Below are positions 61,975 through 64,000 of a stretch of 64,000 nt of DNA, in pieces; the first letter of the stretch is position 1; every line of letters begins with the position of its first letter. The notes beneath the pieces are model-generated. The model was given only the letters and a program-made list of their open reading frames with translations. It was not told the DNA's origin and did no database searches. Both the position numbers and the translations under genes were made by a program. The stretch spans positions 3,348,001 through 3,412,000 of the forward strand of contig NZ_CP182947.1 in NCBI RefSeq assembly GCF_048320135.1, in the 5' to 3' direction. The stretch is from Ideonella_A sakaiensis_A. GTDB lineage: Bacteria; Pseudomonadota; Gammaproteobacteria; Burkholderiales; Burkholderiaceae_C.

Positions 61975-62013
61975 CTTAAACCAACCGGCCTCCACGGAAC
62001 CCGGGGCGGTTCA

Positions 62014-62073
62014 TTATCCTTCGCGCGGGCCAGGGCGCAAGCCGTCGTCTCCCGCTTTGCTCAAACGTTAGGC
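62014..62073 (+). other. attC9 right-half remnant
   Basis: Right of the IS only CCCGCTTTGCTCAAAC-GTTAGGC (core 62067-62073) and part of a stem remain. The matching left half (GCCTAAC box) is missing, so a deletion accompanied or followed the insertion. Confidence 0.8.
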
Positions 62074-62085
62074 GTCGCAATCCGC

Positions 62086-62667
62086 ATGCTCCCCGATCCC
62101 TGGCTCAAGCGCTGGCTTCCGCTGGTACAAGAATCCAGCCGCACGGCCCCGGTGCTTGAAATTGGCTGCGGCAGCGGTGACGACACCGCTACGTTGAACG
62201 CCGCTGGCTTGGCTGTTACTGCCATCGACCTATCCGCCGCAGCTGCAGCGGCTACCAAGCGGCGCGTCCCCACTGCAATTGTCGAGTGCAGAGACGTTCG
62301 CGAACCATTTCCTGTTGCTGAAGGTGGGGCTGGTGCAGTGGTCGCCAGCCTGACCCTGCACTACTTTCCATGGTCAGAGACCGTTGGTCTGGTAGAGAGA
62401 ATCCGACGCACTCTTCGGCCCAACGGCGTATTCCTGTGCCGACTCAACTCGACCGAGGACAAGAACTTCGGCGCGACCGGGCATCCAGTCATCGAGCGCA
62501 ACTACTATTTGGTAGACGGCCAGCCTAAACGTTTCTTTGATGAGGCAAGCGTAGATTGCCTGTTTGAGGCCGGGTGGCATGTGCTTTCCAAGGAGCACCT
62601 TGTATCGCGAAAGTACGTCCAGCAGAAGGCGCTCTGGGAAGTTGTGCTCCGTCGCGTTGATGCCTAA
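62086..62667 (+). CDS. Cassette 10: class I SAM-dependent methyltransferase
   Basis: 193 aa. Motif I VLEIGCGSGDDT, post-I VTAIDLS, motif for the fold VVASLTLHYFPW and LRPNGVFLCRLNS. Small-molecule methyltransferase, substrate unknown. ATG 62086 lies 13 nt after the core. Its stop is inside the left arm of attC10. Confidence 0.9.
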   Translation: MLPDPWLKRWLPLVQESSRTAPVLEIGCGSGDDTATLNAAGLAVTAIDLSAAAAAATKRRVPTAIVECRDVREPFPVAEGGAGAVVASLTLHYFPWSETVGLVERIRRTLRPNGVFLCRLNSTEDKNFGATGHPVIERNYYLVDGQPKRFFDEASVDCLFEAGWHVLSKEHLVSRKYVQQKALWEVVLRRVDA

Positions 62668-62731
62668 CCCCTCGCTCAAGCGGAGCGCCAACGGAATGCC
62701 ATCTGGCCCCGGCTGGCATCTCACTCCCTGC
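62662..62731 (+). other. attC10 left arm only (truncated)
   Basis: GCCTAAC (62662-62668), CTCAAGCGGAGCGCCAACGG, and a small stem ATGCCA...TGGCAT are present, but no right-hand GTTRRRY box follows before the GNAT gene. Methyltransferase and GNAT cassettes are therefore joined as one unit. Confidence 0.75.
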
Positions 62732-63232
62732 GTGCTCATCCGTCCCGAATCAGCTGCCGATTTGTCCGCCATCCGTGCGCTCACTGCTCGAGCTTTCGCG
62801 GGCGTGCCGTACTCAGACGGCTCTGAGCCGGGCATTGTGGAGGGGCTTCGCGCCTCTCATGCGTTGGCAATCTCCCTGGTAGCTGACCATGAGGGTACCC
62901 TGGTGGGTCATGTGGCCGTCTCGGCTGTATCCATCTCCGACAACACAAGCGGCTGGTTCGGACTCGGACCCATCTCCGTCGAACCGAGCTATCAAGGTAG
63001 GGGCATTGGCTCGAAGCTCGTGCATGCCGCACTTGAAGAGCTTCGTGGCCAAGGAGCCTCGGGATGCGTTGTCCTTGGTGACCCCGCCTACTACAAGCGC
63101 TTCGGCTTTATCCACGAGCACGACCTCAAGTACCCAGGTCCGCCTGCTGAATACTTCATGGCCCTCGAGTTCGGTTCGTCGCATCCTCATGGGCTGGTCA
63201 AGTACCACGCCGCGTTCGGCGGCGTGGCCTAA
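62732..63232 (+). CDS. Cassette 10b: GNAT-family N-acetyltransferase
   Basis: 166 aa. LIRPESAADLSAIRALTARAF opens the GNAT fold, with acetyl-CoA motif A LGPISVEPSYQGRGIGSKLVHAALEEL and DPAYYKRFGFIHEHDLKYPGP. YhbS-like, substrate unknown. GTG 62732 is where homology starts, but an ATG at 62660 is in frame and would add 24 residues encoded by attC (MPNPSLKRSANGMPSGPG). Confidence 0.88.
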   Translation: MLIRPESAADLSAIRALTARAFAGVPYSDGSEPGIVEGLRASHALAISLVADHEGTLVGHVAVSAVSISDNTSGWFGLGPISVEPSYQGRGIGSKLVHAALEELRGQGASGCVVLGDPAYYKRFGFIHEHDLKYPGPPAEYFMALEFGSSHPHGLVKYHAAFGGVA

Positions 63233-63318
63233 CCCGTCTCAAGCGGAGCGTACGGGCTTGTGTCGGTTATCCTGCGCCTTACCGGTCAAAGCCGTTGGCG
63301 CCCGCTTAGCGAGCACTA
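63227..63318 (+). other. attC11 site with degenerate right box
   Basis: GCCTAAC (63227-63233), CTCAAGCGGAGC and, to the right, GCCCGCTTAGCGAGCACTAGTC. The inner right box is kept but the expected GTTRRRY has decayed to ACTAGTC, so recombination here should be poor. The right limit is approximate. Confidence 0.65.
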
Positions 63319-63370
63319 GTCGAGCAGATTGCTGAGCAATGATTTCTCTGCGGCGGCTAGCCCTCGAAAA

Positions 63371-63490
63371 ATGTTCGGTTCTGGCTTCTCCACTCCCAAG
63401 ACAAAGCGACAAAGGGTCGTCTGGTGGATCGCGTTCTGCTTGATCGTTGGCTTCGCGGCATACATTGCGTTCCGGCACGTCTGGGCATAG
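63371..63490 (+). CDS. Cassette 11: 39-aa single-helix membrane peptide
   Basis: MFGSGFSTPKTKRQRVVWW then a hydrophobic IAFCLIVGFAAYIAF (about 20-34) and RHVWA. Basic N-terminus and single helix suggest an inner-membrane small protein. Only ORF of a cassette-like size on the plus strand in 63319-63641. No family recognised. Confidence 0.5.
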   Translation: MFGSGFSTPKTKRQRVVWWIAFCLIVGFAAYIAFRHVWA

Positions 63491-63564
63491 CACCGCGGGC
63501 GACATTCCATTGCACGTCGGATTCGTGTCGTCGCCACGCCTGGCGTGAACAATCGGAATCCGCG

Positions 63565-63641
63565 GCCTGACCTTTCCATCTGGCGGACGCGTTCCAGCAG
63601 GCTTGCCTGCTTCTACACTCCGCTCATGTCGAACGTTCGGC
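63565..63641 (+). other. attC12 site (boxes deviate from consensus)
   Basis: GCCTGAC (63565-63571) and GTTCGGC (63635-63641) enclose a 77-bp partial palindrome (TGGCGGA / TCCGCTCATGTCGA). Each box has one off-consensus base. Confidence 0.6.
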
Positions 63642-63662
63642 GTCAAGATTAGACAGCTCAAG

Positions 63663-64000
63663 ATGCTCACTCCAATATCGGGCGGATGCGCCTGCGGATC
63701 GGTCCGCTACACCTGCATCAGCGAGCCGGTCGCTATGCTCAATTGCCACTGCCGAGACTGCCAAAGGGCAAGTGGCGCACCTTTCGCATCTGGCATCGTG
63801 GTTCGGACCGCAGACTTGAAGACGAGTCATGCGCCAAGTACATACTCTGTAAGTGGCAGTAGCGGTCAAGCAACGATCCGGAGCTTCTGCGGTTCTTGCG
63901 GCAGCCCGTTGTTCACCAGGGGCGAGTCGAATCCTGATTTCACTTCCATCCGGTTTCCCACGCTGGATGACACTTCCACGTTTCGGCCAATGCTCGATAT
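63663..64000 (+). CDS. Cassette 12: GFA-family (zinc) protein, 3' end outside window
   Basis: 112 codons visible. Zinc-binding cysteines Cys9/Cys11 (GGCACGSVRY), Cys28/Cys30/Cys33 (NCHCRDCQ) and Cys76/Cys79 (SFCGSCGSPL) define the GFA/CENP-V fold, named for glutathione-dependent formaldehyde-activating enzyme but usually of unknown substrate. Starts 22 nt after the preceding core. GFA genes are recurrent integron cassette contents. Confidence 0.9.
   Translation, partial: MLTPISGGCACGSVRYTCISEPVAMLNCHCRDCQRASGAPFASGIVVRTADLKTSHAPSTYSVSGSSGQATIRSFCGSCGSPLFTRGESNPDFTSIRFPTLDDTSTFRPMLD

Larger units (their letters stand above)
58141..62013. mobile_element. IS3-family element, itself interrupted
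   Basis: Inverted ends TGAACCGCCCCGGGTT (58141-58156) and its complement AACCCGGGGCGGTTCA (61998-62013). It carries orfA and orfB of the IS3 family. An IS21-family element (58387-61020) splits orfA, and orfB has an internal deletion, so the element is dead. No 3-4 bp target duplication is seen: the left flank ends GCTT and the right flank begins TTAT. Confidence 0.9.
52563..64000. mobile_element. Chromosomal integron: intI, attI and about 12 cassettes (continues past the window)
   Basis: An IntI-type integrase gene on the minus strand is followed by a GTTAGGC core site and a series of cassettes, all with ORFs on the plus strand. Each ends in an imperfect palindrome with RYYYAAC and GTTRRRY boxes. 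Seven or more cassettes lack resistance genes. The array is distinctly less GC-rich than the flanks, especially the 56924-57847 cassette. It is interrupted by nested insertion sequences at 58141-62013. The last visible cassette runs off the window. Confidence 0.93.

Overview
The window is GC-rich, densely packed bacterial chromosome. Gene content (xdhABC with guanine deaminase, a BMP-type nucleoside ABC importer, DctP receptors, DUF2272/DUF3833 lipoproteins, integron attC sequences) suggests a betaproteobacterium, probably Burkholderiales or a near relative. That placement is inferred from gene families, not from a marker gene. No rRNA, tRNA or CRISPR array was seen.

Layout. 1-8113: a BCCT osmolyte carrier (cut by the window edge) divergent from a Cys-containing GrdB/PrdB-like protein, an alpha/beta hydrolase-OsmC fusion, a LysE exporter, a GGDEF-EAL protein, a VOC protein and a DUF3833 lipoprotein. 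8141-14798 (minus): serC-serA-RND adaptor-RND pump, tightly packed. 14907-18517: a DctP-type solute receptor translationally coupled to a hybrid histidine kinase. 18496-23966: O-acetylhomoserine sulfhydrylase, a small secreted protein, two tandem L,D-transpeptidases, an Asp/Glu racemase, a DUF2272 lipoprotein, and a DUF2061 protein behind a Fur-like box. 24082-25482: a 3-oxoacid CoA-transferase pair. 25705-38143: a purine acquisition and catabolism block (nucleoside ABC importer, guanine deaminase, LysR regulator, and divergent xdhABC). 38280-51867: paralogous secreted proteins around a ferredoxin, a DMT transporter, a TPR-methyltransferase, an FMN reductase, a four-gene overlapping operon (tatD, deoxyinosine glycosylase, spermidine-synthase-like, GspE/PilB ATPase), an HtrA-like protease and a MoxR-DUF58-VWA operon.

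51925-64000 is the accessory region. A YoeB/YefM toxin-antitoxin pair, with a palindromic operator inside its promoter, sits beside a complete integron integrase gene (intI). On the other side of intI lie a recombination core site (attI) and about twelve gene cassettes ending in attC sites. The array holds an exactly duplicated membrane-protein cassette, four copies of a ~257-nt cassette body that looks non-coding, a HEPN-like protein, a methyltransferase, a GNAT acetyltransferase, small membrane proteins and a GFA-family protein cut by the window end. One cassette is split by an IS3-family element, which is itself interrupted by an IS21-family element (istA/istB) with a 6-bp target duplication. 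Several distal attC sites are truncated or degenerate, so that end of the array may be immobilised.

The most novel material is the repeated ORF-poor cassette family (candidate structured RNA) and the HEPN-like cassette.
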